The notes: a model not told the origin generated them from the sequence alone. A DNA stretch of 64,000 bases from Archivesica marissinica (GCA_014843695.1 CM026400.1:45174638-45238637), one strand, 5' to 3'; shown: positions 1 through 11,906, numbered from the stretch's first letter. Numbers and translations: made by a program.

Positions 1-639
1 GAAGCATCGCTCATATGGGCAACCGGTAGCGACGATAAATAAACATAAAACACACACACATATACTTACACCCACATTGCCTCATCACTCTCCCTCATGG
101 CGATGGATTCCATCAGGAATGAGGTCTCGAGAGTGATTAATCAAATTTGTTTAGCAATTGAACTATAATAAATGTGTATGAAATATTATAATAAACATTG
201 CGGTATACGAAATAAAATCAAGTTTTTCCTTTTTCTGTAAACTCTGGTGCAGTCATATTAAAGTTACTTCCCTTTTTTTTAACACGACATTTGTATCTAG
301 ACATAAAGAATAAAGAAACTAATTGATAGTTGATTGAGCAACATGTATACCTATATTATGATGACCAATGGCATGTAGTTTAAACATATTTTATTTTATC
401 AATATTTACATCATGTTGTAACATTAATATACAAGAACAAATGGATTAAATCGGAAGCTAGTAGCTTATTTAGATTTTCTCCAGGACAAACATAATTTTC
501 ATAAACTATGGAAGAGTGTATATACATTTATGAACATGACAAGTTTTATTCAACTGTAATGATACAAGTGTAAGTAAAAATAATATGGAGATGATGATGA
601 AGTAATCAATCAGACTGGCTTACCAGTCGGATTACGTGC

Positions 640-762
640 AGTCGATTTAGGAAATGGTGAGGGTTTACATGCAGTCGATTTAGGAATTGGTGAGGGTTTA
701 CATGCAATCGATTTAGGAAATGGTGAGGGATTACATGCAGTCGATTTAGGAATTGGTGAGGC
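640..762. repeat. 34-bp minisatellite, 4 copies
   Basis: Unit TTACATGCAGTCGATTTAGG plus AATTGGTGAGGG. Short ORFs across it are repeat translations. Confidence 0.8.
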
Positions 763-884
763 GAGAGAGGGGACGAGAGAGAGAAAGCGAGAGTGAGAGA
801 GAACAAGGTGGGAATCATTTATACGAGGATGAAGGGGGAAGATACACAAATTACACTAGCCGTTATCAAATCTCTTTGTTGCTG

Positions 885-1010
885 TAATAAACTGGTGAAC
901 TGCATCAAATATCGCCTTGTTTATCTCTTCACTTAGATTATCATCACCATACAAAAGAACTTTAATGGCATGTAGAGACTCTGGTATAATATTTCCAAGC
1001 CTCTGTGTGT
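885..1010 (-). pseudogene. Possible coding remnant cut by a SINE
   Basis: The minus strand reads GNIIPESLHAIKVLLYGDD and AIFDAVHQFITATKRFDNG followed by a stop at about 885. Upstream (higher coordinates) it is interrupted by the SINE at 1011-1290. Codon-like composition suggests the C-terminus of a mobile-element or host protein. I do not recognise the family. Confidence 0.3.
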
Positions 1011-1290
1011 TTTATGTTTATTTATCGTCGCTACCGGCTGCCCATATGAGCGACGCCTCCTGAAGATATTAGTCATTTTAGATTTTGGAGGATAGTGCAG
1101 TGATACAGACAGAGACCCATTCCAGAGTCTCCTCTGGTTCTTTTACGTGCACGGTGTAAAGCACCGACACGAGACATCGGTTTAACGTCCCATCTGAAAG
1201 ACTGTTAATTTTATTAGGGTCAGACGGGGGATCGAACCTGCGATCCCTGGATTACCAATCCAGCGTGTTACCACTGGACTATTGATCCAT
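1011..1290 (-). mobile_element. SINE family A, full copy
   Basis: Reverse orientation. It is flanked by similar 13-bp direct repeats (TTCCAAGCCTC and TTCTAAGCCTC), a likely target-site duplication. It splits the coding remnant at 885-1010. An older, diverged body fragment follows at about 1310-1385. Confidence 0.78.
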
Positions 1291-1656
1291 CTGTTTCTAA
1301 GCCTCAATGTCAGAAGTATCTTTTATATGCCTGGTGTACAACACTGAGGACCTCTGTTCATTGACCCATCTGAAAGACTGTTAATAATATAATGGTGTGA
1401 CTGCAGATGAAACTATGTCCAATGTGTTGACCACTGGGGTCATTGAACCATTTTGACCACTGGGCTGAAATATTTTTAACAATGATGACTAATGTAATGT
1501 GTGCATGTGTGCATACATGCAGATGCCTTTAACCTGTAGCACGCTGTAGGCGAAATGAACAGATAACAGATGTGTAATATTTTTTCTTATTTTTCCTGGA
1601 AAGTAGAGCTTGACATTTCATTCAAATCTATCCTGAATGCCGACAGCGTGCAAAAG

Positions 1657-1901
1657 GTTAACCCTTTCAACACCACAAACCTCTAAATAGGCCTTCAAAA
1701 AATGTAGATTCCAGATTAGCCAGCTTGTGACGAGCCGTCTCATCAGGATCTGCACGTTTTGCGAGTAAATATTACTATTTTAAGACAAAATTACCATTTT
1801 TAATAAATGAACTGGTCTAAATGTAATTTTCTTATTAATTTATTGGTCTAAAAATATCATGCAACAGTCCATGTCAGTTACTTGGTGTTGAATGGGTTAA
1901 A
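1657..1901. mobile_element. piggyBac-type MITE, family 2
   Basis: TTAACCCTTTCAACACCA and the inverted end GGTGTTGAATGGGTTAA. The interior includes GGATCTGCACGTTTTGCG. It sits directly before the ARSB-side minisatellite. Related copies: 42525-42763 and half copies at 9075-9202 and 18655-18727. Confidence 0.75.
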
Positions 1902-1916
1902 GAGTGCCAGAATTGG

Positions 1917-3334
1917 TGATGTGCATAATTATATTGTAACATTTTGTACATGTAACTATGGTGATGTGCATATATACTGTAACATTTTGTACATGTAGCT
2001 ATGGTGATGTGCATATATACTGTAACATTTTGTACATGTAACTATGGTGATGTGCATATATACTGTAACATTTTGTACATGTATCTATGGTGATGTGCAT
2101 ATATACTGTAACATTTTGTACATGTAACTATGGTGATGTGCATATATACTGTAACATTGTGTACATGTAACTATGGTGATGTGCATATATACTGTAACAT
2201 TTTGTACATGTAGCTATGGTGATGTGCATATATACTGTAACATTTTGTACATGTAGCTATGGTGATGTGCATATATACTGTAACATTTTGTACATGTAGC
2301 TATGGTGATGTGCATATATACTGTAACATTTTGTACATGTAGCTATGGTGATGTGCATATATACTGTAACATTTTGTACATGTAGCTATGGTGATGTGCA
2401 TATATACTGTAACATTTTGTACATGTAGCTATGGTGATGTGCATATATACTGTAACATTTTGTACATGTAGCTATGGTGATGTGCATATATACTGTAACA
2501 TTTTGTACATGTAGCTATGGTGATGTGCATATATACTGTAACATTTGTACATGTAGCTATGGTGATGTGCATATATACTGTAACATTTTGTACATGTAGC
2601 TATGGTGATGTGCATATATACTGTACATTTTGTACATGTAACTATGGTGATGTGCATATATACTGTAACATTGTGTACATGTAACTATGGTGATGTGCAT
2701 ATATACTGTAACATTTTGTACATGTAGCTATGGTGATGTGCATATATACTGTAACATTTTGTACATGTAGCTATGGTGATGTGCATATATACTGTAACAT
2801 TTTGTACATGTAACTATGGTGATGTGCATATATACTGTAACATTTTGTACATGTAGCTATGGTGATGTGCATATATACTGTAACATTTTGTACATGTAGC
2901 TATGGTGATGTGCATATATACTGTAACATTTTGTACATGTAACTATGGTGATGTGCATATATACTGTAACATTTTGTACATGTAGCTATGGTGATGTGCA
3001 TATATACTGTAACATTGTGTACATGTAACTATGGTGATGTGCATATATACTGTAACATTTTGTACATGTAGCTATGGTGATGTGCATATATACTGTAACA
3101 TTTTGTACATGTAGCTATGGTGATGTGCATATATACTGTAACATTTTGTACATGTAACTATGGTGATGTGCATATATACTGTAACATTTTGTACATGTAG
3201 CTATGGTGATGTGCATATATACTGTAACATGTTGTACATGTAGCTATGGTGATGTGCATATATACTGTAACATTTTGTACATGTAACTATGGTGATGTGC
3301 ATATATACTGTAACATTTTGTACATGTAGCTATG
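1917..3334. repeat. 43-bp minisatellite abutting ARSB-like exon
   Basis: About 33 copies of a unit running CTATGGTGATGTGCATATAT to ATTTTGTACATGTAG. The unit ends with the exon acceptor and begins with the first exon bases (CTATGG), so every copy carries TTTTGTACATGTAG|CTATGG (some ACATGTAA). Confidence 0.95.
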
Positions 3335-3481
3335 GAAAAACGAGCCCGAGGAAAGAAGTCCTGCACAACATTGATTATTTATATCCTGCGTCGGGACAGC
3401 CAATGTTCAACGGCACATTCAATACGTCAAGCAGGGCCGCTTTGAGAATAGGAGATTGGAAGATAATTACTGGAGACCCCG
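3330..3481 (+). CDS. ARSB: ARSB-like exon, penultimate
   Basis: The acceptor is ACATGTAG|CTATGG and the donor is CCCCG|GTACGT. The exon enters in phase 2 and leaves in phase 1. It encodes Y-GKTSPRKEVLHNID, then the N-glycosylation-type N-T-S stretch and GDWKIITGDP. Its acceptor and first six bases are also the end and start of the 43-bp minisatellite unit that fills the preceding intron. Confidence 0.87.
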
Positions 3482-4591
3482 GTACGTACAGTGATATAGA
3501 AAACTGAAGAAAAAAATCGCTTTTTATTTTATCCCTTCCAATACATTCAAACCTGTCTTAACCCTTTCCTTCATAGAAGCACCTCTTGACGACATTACCA
3601 ATACGACATACATTGACAATATAGTAGCCAAACTAATGTTCATAATAAAGGCCAGAATCTCATGTAGTCCCAGTAATATCTATGGAGGTGGGATAGATAT
3701 GGCGACTACTTATCCACTGCATGATAGTTAAATGGCTGTCGTTTGTATGGAGATATAATAGTATATTAACCTAAATCTCTCTGAAGGAAAGGGTTAAGCA
3801 GCCAGCCAAGCGAATCACAGAAAGTGGCTGCTTAGCACAAGTGGCTGCTTAATAGAGGTCAAATGTATTAATAAAACATATTCTCTGTAAACTGGCTGCT
3901 TAATACATGTTGGCTGCCTAACAAATGGGTACCATCACGTCATACTCTTGATATTTATACAATACAGCTGAGTACATCTTTTTTTAAATTCTAATTTATC
4001 GTCGCTACCAGTTGCCCACATGAGTGACGGGCAGTTTACCTAACAACACCTTTCCTGGCCAGGCTCCAGCGATTAACCAGTACTTGGTGCACAAACCTCT
4101 GTAAGAAACTGCCAACTTTTTCATATAAAGAGACACGGTCTGAGAGGGGCTTGAACCTTGACCATCAGTGACGATAGATTACAGTGGTATACAAGTCAGC
4201 GACTATAACCACTCGACCACATGTCGGACTGGGTACCATCAAATCATACTCGTGGTGTTCATACATTACAACTGGGTACCACGTCATACTATGGTATTTA
4301 TTCATTACAGGTAACGGAAGTTGGGTACCGCCACCATACATGAATCTACCAGCATTCAACATCCAAGAAAGTGGAGCAGATGGAACCGGCACCAAGAATC
4401 TGTGGCTGTTTAATATTCGTGACGACCCCTACGAACGGAATGACCTGTCTGACAAACGTAGAATCATAGTGAAAAAAATGCTTGATAAACTCACAGAATA
4501 TCAGAAAACTGCCGTTAAATGTCGGTACCCGGCCAATGATCCTCGGTCAAATCCAAATAAACTGGGTGGATTTTGGGGACCGTGGTTATAA
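3330..4591 (+). CDS. ARSB: Arylsulfatase B-like sulfatase, C-terminal two exons
   Basis: This is the 3' end of a lysosomal sulfatase of the arylsulfatase B (N-acetylgalactosamine-4-sulfatase) type, which removes sulfate from dermatan and chondroitin sulfate. Two exons, 3330-3481 and 4311-4591, join in phase 1 to give about 144 residues ending in a TAA stop. Visible family features are SPRKEVLHNID, an N-T-S segment followed by ALRIGDWKIITGDPG, LWLFNIRDDPYERNDLS, and a C-terminal tail rich in P, N and W ending GFWGPWL. The catalytic cysteine and the metal-binding residues lie upstream of the window. No earlier exon was found at 1-3329, so the rest is outside. The gene is convergent with crumbs. 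Other sulfatases (ARSI, ARSJ) share this fold, so the exact paralogue is uncertain. Confidence 0.88.
3559..3797. mobile_element. piggyBac-type MITE, family 1
   Basis: TTAACCCTTTCCTTCATAGA and its inverted, diverged counterpart (CTCTGAAGGAAAGGGTTAA) form the ends. TTAA target sites and CCC-starting termini are typical of piggyBac derivatives. It is nested in another repeat (AAACCTGTC...GGCTGCTTAA). Confidence 0.75.
4012..4225 (-). mobile_element. SINE family D
   Basis: In the last intron of the ARSB-like gene, opposite strand. Confidence 0.68.
4311..4591 (+). CDS. ARSB: ARSB-like terminal exon
   Basis: The acceptor is TTCATTACAG|GTAACG. The exon enters in phase 1 and ends with TAA at 4589-4591. 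It encodes GNGSWVPPPYMN, KNLWLFNIRDDPYERNDL and the C-terminus PNKLGGFWGPWL. The bases before the exon hold two degenerate copies of a ~47-bp segment (CTGGGTACCA...ATTTAT.CATTACA, around 3925-3975 and 4265-4310), each carrying an acceptor-like end. Confidence 0.88.
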
Positions 4592-4656
4592 ATACCAACT
4601 TGAACCAAACTTAAAGTCATATTCCTGTTTAGAAAGTACGCGAGTGTCCCGATTCT

Positions 4657-4694
4657 TACACCTCCGAAGAAAATTTCATTTCTTCGGGGGTGTA
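4657..4694 (+). other. Hairpin just after ARSB-like stop
   Basis: TACACCTCCGAAGAAA and TTTCTTCGGGGGTGTA form a 16-base stem (one G-T pair) around a 6-base loop, 66 bases after the stop codon. It may be part of the 3' UTR. Function is unknown. Confidence 0.55.
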
Positions 4695-4765
4695 TAGTTT
4701 TCGCATTGTCCGCACCCATAAAGTGGTACTTAAGTGGCTAAGAGAACAATAGATTTAAGCTTTAA

Positions 4766-4992
4766 GGTTCGATCCCCCGTCTGACCCTAATAAAATTAAC
4801 AGTCTTTCAAATGGTACTTTAAACCAAGGTCTTGTGTCGGTGCTTTACACCGTGCATGTAAAAGAACCAGAGGAGACTCTGGAATGGGTCTCTGTCTGTA
4901 TCATTGCACTATCCCCCAAAAATCTGAAATGACTAATCTCTTCAGGAGGCGTCGCTCATATGGGCAACCGGTAGCGACGATAAATAAACGTA
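4766..4992 (+). mobile_element. SINE family A, head-truncated
   Basis: It starts within the B box (GGTTCGATCCCCCGTCTGAC) and runs through body and tail. It begins about 180 bases after the ARSB-like stop and supplies an AATAAA (4789-4794) that could serve the gene. Confidence 0.7.
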
Positions 4993-5019
4993 AAACACAC
5001 ATAGATCTAGTGTCTAGTG

Positions 5020-5826
5020 GTCTAGGGTTAGGGGTTATTTGCCTATAAAACTTTATTTGGCTACGGATTTCCGTTTATTTATATATAGAGAACAAAAGAA
5101 TAGCCATTTAATATGCAAACATTTTGGGTAGTCCGACCGAGTCGATATTTCATGTCCGGGCTCTAACTTCTTCGGCTATGAAGGATTTCAAAACTAATGT
5201 GCTACAGGTGGTCGCCATATAGAGGTGACGTCCCACATAACCCTGGTCTGTAGCTAGCTTCAAGGTCAATTACATTATAACAACCTTTTCACAAATTGTG
5301 AAACTTATTTTGAACACTTATACGACTTTATGTTTGGCACGTATCAATCATGCACCTTTATCATGTACTCTTCAGCATGGTTCCCGCTGTTAAGTTGCCA
5401 ATTGCGACACAAAACAAATACTGGCGCTAAATTCTCTGAATTTCAGGGATCATTCTAGAGGGCGATGTGGGCGAAATTGTCACCTAGGGACCCTGACTTC
5501 GCCCTCTAGGGGCCCCACTTCTCCCTAAAAAAATATTTTTAAAGAAAATAAATAATTTTTTGGTTTTTACGATTTTTAAACAAAATTTTGTCTAGTAAGA
5601 TACCCTGGCCCATTATAATAGATAGAATAAAAATTCAGACAGAGGGAACCCTGCTTCAGAGCTCATCCTCGGGGGGGGGGCATGGACAAACGATATACTC
5701 GCCCTAGGGACCATAAATTTGCTCTCTATTTGCTCTCCCCACTTCTCCCGAGATATTTATTTTACAATTTTCATACAAAATTTTGTCCAGTAAGATAGTG
5801 TATTGTCATTGTAAAACACTTCTGTT
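5020..5826. other. Intergenic, repeat fragments only
   Basis: Contains GTCTAGTGGTCTAGGGTTAG (also at 8525), the diverged CAGGGT-type MITE (5380-5655), and two pieces of a GAGGGCGA..GGCGAAAT repeat (about 5455-5530 and 5700-5750; also near 7210, 51670 and 53525). No coding signal seen. Confidence 0.5.
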
Positions 5827-5925
5827 CAAATGTTGTATTTAAGGGTCATATTGTGTATTTAAGGGTCATATTGTGTATTTAAGGGTCATATTGTGTATTT
5901 AAGGATCATATTGTGTATTTAACCC
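5827..5925. repeat. 18-bp minisatellite
   Basis: About five copies of TGTATTTAAGGGTCATAT. Confidence 0.85.
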
Positions 5926-6123
5926 TAAACATGCAGTTTCTCATTTTTTCCAAAAATTCTTCTTCGAGGATGGTCCTAGTCCTATATAATATAAGACCTC
6001 TACATAAAAATGTTTTCGTTCTGTTATTTCGAGAAATGCCTTGATAGTGAAATGTCACATTTTTCAAGTCTAAATATTTGGACTAAGGATGGGCCCTGCC
6101 CGTGATTTATTAGGTAATCTCAG

Positions 6124-6321
6124 CATATGCACCAAAGACTAGAGTATACTCCATATGCACCAAAGACTAGAGTATACTCTATATGCACCAAAGACTAGAG
6201 TATACTCCATATGCACCAAAGACTAGAGTATACTCCATATGCACCAAAGACTAGAGTATACTCCATATGCACCAAAGACTAGAGTATACTCCATATGCAC
6301 CAAAGACTAGAGTATACTCCA
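6124..6321. repeat. 28-bp minisatellite, 7 copies
   Basis: Unit CATATGCACCAAAGACTAGA plus GTATACTC, nearly identical between copies. Confidence 0.92.
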
Positions 6322-6504
6322 GTTTCCCATGTTTCAACTATACTCGGCATTTTTATTTAAATAAATAACTTGCGTAACATTATGGATTCATGAATTCGTT
6401 TTAGCTTTTAACCTGATCACCTGGGGAGGGCACTCGCTAATGTTGGTAAAACTTGTTGCCCAACCCATTTGTTTCTACATTTTATTCTTGCAGTGTTCAA
6501 GTAT

Positions 6505-7150
6505 AAGCATAGCATTGCAGTTGTATCATTTTGCTTATATATTTACCATGTTTATATTTGTAATTGTATTGTATATAAACAAGCATTGCAGTTGTATCAG
6601 TTTGCTTATATATTTATCATGTTTATATTTGTAATTGTATTGTATATAAACAAGCATTGCAGTTGTATCATTTTGCTTATATATTTACCATGTTTATATT
6701 TGTAATTGTATTGTATATAAACAAGCATTGCAGTTGTATCATTTTGCTTATATATTTACCATGTTTATATTTGTAATTGTATTGTATATAAACAAGCATT
6801 GCAGTTGTATCATTTTGCTTATATATTTACCATGTTTATATTTGTAATTGTATTGTATATAAACAAGCATTGCAGTTGTATCATTTTGCTTATATATTTA
6901 CCATGTTTATATTTGTAATTGTATTGTATATAAACAAGCATTGCAGTTGTATCATTTTGCTTATATATTTACCATGTTTATATTTGTAATTGTATTGTAT
7001 ATAAACAAGCATTGCAGTTGTATCATTTTGCTTATATATTTACCATGTTTATATTTGTAATTGTATTGTATATAAACAAGCATTGTAGTTGTATCATTTT
7101 GCTTATATATTTACCATGTTTATATTTGTAATTGTATTGTAAATAAATAA
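6505..7150. repeat. 71-bp minisatellite, about 9 copies
   Basis: Unit begins AAGCATTGCAGTTGTATCAT and ends ATTGTATTGTATATAAAC. Copies are nearly identical, suggesting recent expansion. Confidence 0.92.
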
Positions 7151-7338
7151 GCAATAAAATATGATTAAACTAAATTAACCAGAAATGATGCAACTGGCAA
7201 GCAGGCCTCATACTAGAGGGCGACATTGGTGAAATATTCGCCCCCTTGGGGCCCCCACTTCTTCCTAATAAGTTCAGAAAGAAACTTGGTCATATTTTGT
7301 ATTTCAACCTTATTTTTTTGAAATTCATTAAATACCAT

Positions 7339-7575
7339 TTAACCCTTTCCTTCATAGAAGCACCTCTTGACGACATTACCAATATGACATACATTGAAAA
7401 TGTAGTAGCCAAACCAATGGTCATAAAGGTCAGAATCTCGTGTAGTCCCAGTAATATCTATGGAGGTGGGATAGATATGGTGACTACTTATCCACTGCAT
7501 GCTAGCTAAATGGCTGTTGTTTGTATGGAGATATAATAGTATATTAACCTAAATCTCTATGAAGGAAAGGGTCAA
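7339..7575. mobile_element. piggyBac-type MITE, family 1
   Basis: Same ends and interior as the copy at 3559-3797. The 3' target site is mutated (GGGTCAA). Confidence 0.75.
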
Positions 7576-7744
7576 GGACGCAATCGCGCGCTTTCGCACT
7601 TCTCCCAAAAATTCTAACCTGTAGGACGAGCCTTGGAAAGCTTCCAGTCTATAAATAGAATGTTTGTGTAGTCAGCGAGTGCGACATAATTATGCTCGTA
7701 TTTTCTTCTATGCTTTCCAAAGACTTTCTTCAGCGATATGAATC

Positions 7745-7985
7745 CATCGTGGACTATTTGCGAGACATAATCTTGGAAAATCCCTTCATCTTGGAGACGT
7801 AATCTCGGAAACCCCTTCATCTTGGAGACGTAATCTCAGATATCCCTTCATCTTGGAGACGTAATCTCAGAAACCCCTTCATCTTGGAGACGTAATCTCA
7901 AAAATCCCTTATCTCAGAGATCCCTTCATCTTGGAGACATAATCTCAGAAATCCATCCATCTGGGAGACAGATTCTAGGATCACC
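7745..7985. repeat. ~32-bp repeat, about 7 copies
   Basis: Unit CTTCATCTTGGAGACGTAAT plus CTC.GAAATCCC, with moderate divergence. Confidence 0.82.
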
Positions 7986-7989
7986 CTTC

Positions 7990-8238
7990 ATTAACCCTTT
8001 CCTTCATAGAAACTCCTCTAAAAGTCTTGACACTATTACCAATACGACATACATTGACAATGTAGTAGCCAAACCAATGTTCATAATAAAGGCCAGAATC
8101 TTGTGTAGTCCCAGTAATATCTATGTAGGTGGGATAGATATGGCGACTACTTATCCACTGCATGATAGCTAAATGGCTGTTGTTTGTATGGAGATATAAT
8201 AGTATATTAACCTAAATCTCTATGGAGGAAAGGGTTAA
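7990..8238. mobile_element. piggyBac-type MITE, family 1
   Basis: TTAACCCTTTCCTTCATAGA and the inverted end CTATGGAGGAAAGGGTTAA, with the same interior as the copies at 3559 and 7339. It sits at the end of the LINE-like 32-bp repeat block 7745-7985. Confidence 0.78.
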
Positions 8239-8542
8239 GGAGACAAATCTTATAAAACATGATTGCGTAAATGCTCGATCAGAAATCATGTAATGTTCGA
8301 ATAAAATGCCATGTTCTTGACATAATATATCGTGTAATTATTCCAGGTTTTATATAAGATCTCTATATTAGCAAAACAATTCATGTTATAATCGTTTATT
8401 ATACCCGAGATATGAAATATATGGGGGTGATATTGGGAGTCACTTGAGTCCATCCATCTGTTTCTTGTCCTATCGATTTCTCCTAAATGCACCTACGTGA
8501 CTAGGAGAACAATACATTATAAGTCTAGTGGTCTAGGGTTAG

Positions 8543-9070
8543 GGGTTATGTGGCTATCAATTCCGTTTATGTCACTATCAATTCTCTTTATGTGGCTATC
8601 ATTTCTGTTTATGTGGCTATCAATTCTGTTTATGTGGCTATCAAAATCTGTTTATGTGGCTATCAATTCTGTTTATGTGGCTATCAATTCCGTTTATGTG
8701 GCTATCAATTCTGTTTATGTGGCTATCAATTCTGTTTATGTGGCTATCAATTCTGTTTATATGGCTATCAATTCCGTTTATATGGCTATCAATTCTGTTT
8801 ATGTGGCTATCAATTCCATTTATATGGCTATCAATTCTGTTTATATGGCTATCAATTCTGTTTATGTGGCTATCAATTCTGTTTATGTGGCTATCAATTC
8901 TGTTTATGTGGCTATCAATTCCGTTTATATGGCTATCAATTCTGTTTATGTGGCTATCAATTCCGTTTATGTGGCTATCAATTCTGTTTATGTGGCTATC
9001 AATTCTGTTTATGTGGCTATCAATTCCATTTATGTGGCTATCAATTCCATTTATGTGGCTACCAGTTCAT
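8543..9070. repeat. 21-bp minisatellite, about 25 copies
   Basis: Unit TATGTGGCTATCAATTCTGT. A multiple of three with no stops, so it creates open frames in all + frames. These are not genes. Confidence 0.93.
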
Positions 9071-9074
9071 TTAT

Positions 9075-9202
9075 CAAAATGGGTAATTTTGTCTAAAAAT
9101 AGTAATATTACTGGCAAAAAGTGCAGATCCTGATGAGACGGCTCATCTGGATCTACACTTTGTGTAAGCCTATTTAGAGGTGTGTAGTAGTGAAAAGGTT
9201 AA
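9075..9202. mobile_element. Half copy of piggyBac-type MITE, family 2
   Basis: It matches the right half of the copy at 42525-42763 (TAAAAATAGTAATATTACTG, then GTGCAGATCCTGATGAGACG). The 21-bp minisatellite 8543-9070 replaces the left half. Confidence 0.6.
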
Positions 9203-9204
9203 TT

Positions 9205-9795
9205 TATTAGTATAAGGCGAGCATTTTGTAGCTCATTTGGGACTCTTGTAGACTTGTACTACACTATAGTTAGGTTATAGGATTATATGTGATGTTGTTA
9301 GAACGTAAATATTTATATATACATGTACATGTACCTGTAGTTGCTTCTGCTTTCTGTGATCTATAAGCTTACATGTACCTTGTCAGAGTTTCAAGGAGAC
9401 CATTTCATATCGATAGACTGTCGAGCATTCCGTGTATGTGTGCCTAAAACCAACATCTCAAAAAGAGTATCAACTTGCAAAACCGGAATGTCCGCAGAAA
9501 ACACAACTATCCAATCTGGCGACCACATACTACCCGGTCCGTGGATCGAACCCGAGTTGCATTGATGAGAAGCGAGCATGCTAATCATTGGGCTATTCAG
9601 ACAGCCAAACGTATCTACAACTAATGTGCACACACTTGATCAAATATGGTTCAATGTATTTGGACAAATGGAAACGTGTTCAAATTTAAGTGAGTGCTCG
9701 ACCAGACTGCGTGAAGCATCCCACAATTGGCATGTATCACGTTGTCGGTAAAACTACATGACGGAAATCCTTATCAACGGTCTTAGTCTCACTAT
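9205..9795. other. Intergenic, nothing recognised
   Basis: Only a diverged SINE family C head (about 9463-9602, minus) stands out. No ORF with coding character. Confidence 0.45.
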
Positions 9796-10031
9796 AGTTT
9801 ATACAAATTTATTTTAGCTCGATTGCGAAACAAGTTATTTCAACTTATATAAATCACTCTCGAGACCTCATTCCTGATGGAATCCATCGCCACGAGAGAG
9901 AAGAGGCAACGTGGAATTTAAATGCCTTGCCTAAGGGCACAATCGTAACGGCTCCAGTGGGGCTCGAACTCCGGACCTTTCGCACCTGAAGCGAATGCGC
10001 ATCCACTGCGCTATCACGACTTCCACGACTT
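9795..10031 (-). mobile_element. SINE family B, full copy
   Basis: Reverse orientation, intergenic. The head ends near GTCGTGATAGCGCAGTGG at about 10020. Confidence 0.75.
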
Positions 10032-10034
10032 CAC

Positions 10035-10800
10035 TATGGTTACCTATTATACCGGTTATACAAAATGTAGTCCTATATATACGACCTCTACATAAATTAT
10101 TTTTTGATCCGTTATTTCGAGAAATGCCTTGATAGTAAAATGTCACATTTTCAAGTCTAAATATTTGGACTACAGTCTAAGGTGAATGACCTAGTGTCAC
10201 TATGGTTACCTATTATACCGTTTATACAACATGTATTCTTATAGAGAACTTTTATATACTTGCTGCACATGATAATTGCATTTTCTCATCTATATAATTT
10301 TATTTTTTCATTGATATAATTTTATTTTTTCATTGATATAATTGTTAATTTCATTCTCTTAAATTCTTTACCAATTTTAATTCATACTTGCCATTTTATA
10401 GATCACGTCACCTATATTTATTGTAAGCTATTGGTTTAGGTTGGTCATCCAGCATCTGTGATCATTTTGCTGTGAATTTATGTAGATCTACATTGTTAAT
10501 GAATTTGTTGAATTTATGTGAAGAACGCTTTCAAACGTTAAAAAAGCGTTCCAGCCATACTGACGGTAAAAGAATGCGGGATTATGGGAGAGAAAAAAAA
10601 TATATATTCTCCCACAATTCAACTTCTAGGTCAACTTCCGTACAAAGATTTAAAATTAGATAACATATAGAGTGACTTTCATCTCAATTCACTGTACCGA
10701 AAAGCTTGCTTAGAGGTCCCTATTATATGCACTTCCCACAAAATTGTTAAATGTCTATCACTTCTTCTAGAGTGAACAGGATAGGTTGTAAAACTTGTTG
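10035..10800. other. Intergenic, nothing recognised
   Basis: AT-rich unique sequence. A segment near 10075-10150 (CGTTATTTCGAGAAATGCCT) also occurs near 6020-6065, so it is a dispersed repeat. Confidence 0.45.
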
Positions 10801-10807
10801 ATTTATA

Positions 10808-11015
10808 TACTCATCACTGATGGTCACGGGTTCGAGCCCCGCTCAGGCCGTGTTTCATTTATATGACAAAGTTGGCAGTTTCTTACGCAGGTTGGTGCAC
10901 CAAAGTACTGGTTAACCGCTGGAGCCTGCCCAGGAAAGGTGTTAAGTAAACTGCCCGCAGGCGATATAGCCTGAAATGGAGCTGATGGCGTAAAACCCGA
11001 AATATAACATAACAT
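10808..11015 (+). mobile_element. SINE family D, head-truncated
   Basis: Starts at the B box (GGGTTCGAGCCCCGCTCAGG). Intergenic. Confidence 0.68.
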
Positions 11016-11127
11016 TGTTGATTTATACAAATGTATATTGAAACTGCTATACACTCTGGTTTATTATATGGATTGGAAACAAAATCGAGTTCGTCTTTTA
11101 CTGCAAACCCCCATGTGACATACCTAT

Positions 11128-11400
11128 AAATCCGCCTAAATTCATCCAACCGGAACGGGGTTTCAATATGCACCACTAGATATAATACTGATGCTTACTG
11201 CCAAGTTTCGTTGAAAATCTAACAACGGGTTTTGGATATTAAGCGCATACAAGTTATAAAAATGTTGAAATGGCCGTAAATCCGCCTAAATTCGTCCAAC
11301 CGGAACAGGGTTTCAATATGCACAACTAGATATAATATTGATGCTTCCTGCCAAGTTTGGTTGAAAATCTAACAAGGGGTTTTGGAGACGAGGTGAAATG
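11128..11400. repeat. Two tandem copies, ~153-bp period
   Basis: ATCCGCCTAAATTC.TCCAAC recurs at about 11129 and 11280 with the following 100 bases. Ends near GATGGCCAGACAGACAGA, a common 3' end style of dispersed repeats. Confidence 0.7.
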
Positions 11401-11619
11401 GATGGCCAGACAGACAGAAAAGGCAAAAACAATGACTCTTGTCATTAGGGGAGACATTAGCAGTTTCATTACGGTGAGCCAACGTCCAAATACAAGACGA
11501 AATCAGTTGCTAGGTTACAATAGTGGCCGTCTGCACTCCCTATAAATATATATAGTGACTCATCTCTAGGCCTATATACATGTATATATAGTGACTAATG
11601 ATCTCATCTCCAGGCACAG

Positions 11620-11906
11620 ATGGTTCTGTAGTCCAGTGGTAACACGCTGGACTGGTAATCCAGGGATCACAGGTTCGATCCCCCATCTGATCCTAGTAAA
11701 ATATAAGTCTTTCAGATGGGACGTTAAATCGAGGTCTCGTGTCGGTGCTTTACACCGTGCACGTAAAAGAACCAGAGGAGACTCTGGAATGGGTCTCTGT
11801 CTGTATCATGCACTATCCCCCAAAATCTAAAATAACTAATCTCTTCCGGAGGAGTCACTCATATGGGCAACCGGTAGCGACGATAAATAAACGTAAAACA
11901 CATCTC
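11620..11906 (+). mobile_element. SINE family A (tRNA-like head), full copy
   Basis: The head GTTCTGTAGTCCAGTGGTAA with GGTTCGATCCCC gives A and B boxes of a tRNA-type Pol III promoter. The anticodon position reads GGT (Thr-like). A conserved body (GTCGGTGCTTTACACCGTGC) and a tail (GCAACCGGTAGCGACGATAA) follow. Confidence 0.8.

Noticed and set aside
8497..9133. Three overlapping frames of 159-199 codons
   Set aside because: 21-bp repeat with no stops, so all three + frames stay open.
11620..11700. Possible genuine tRNA-Thr gene
   Set aside because: The same tRNA-like head with the same non-tRNA body and tail recurs at several places, so it is a SINE.
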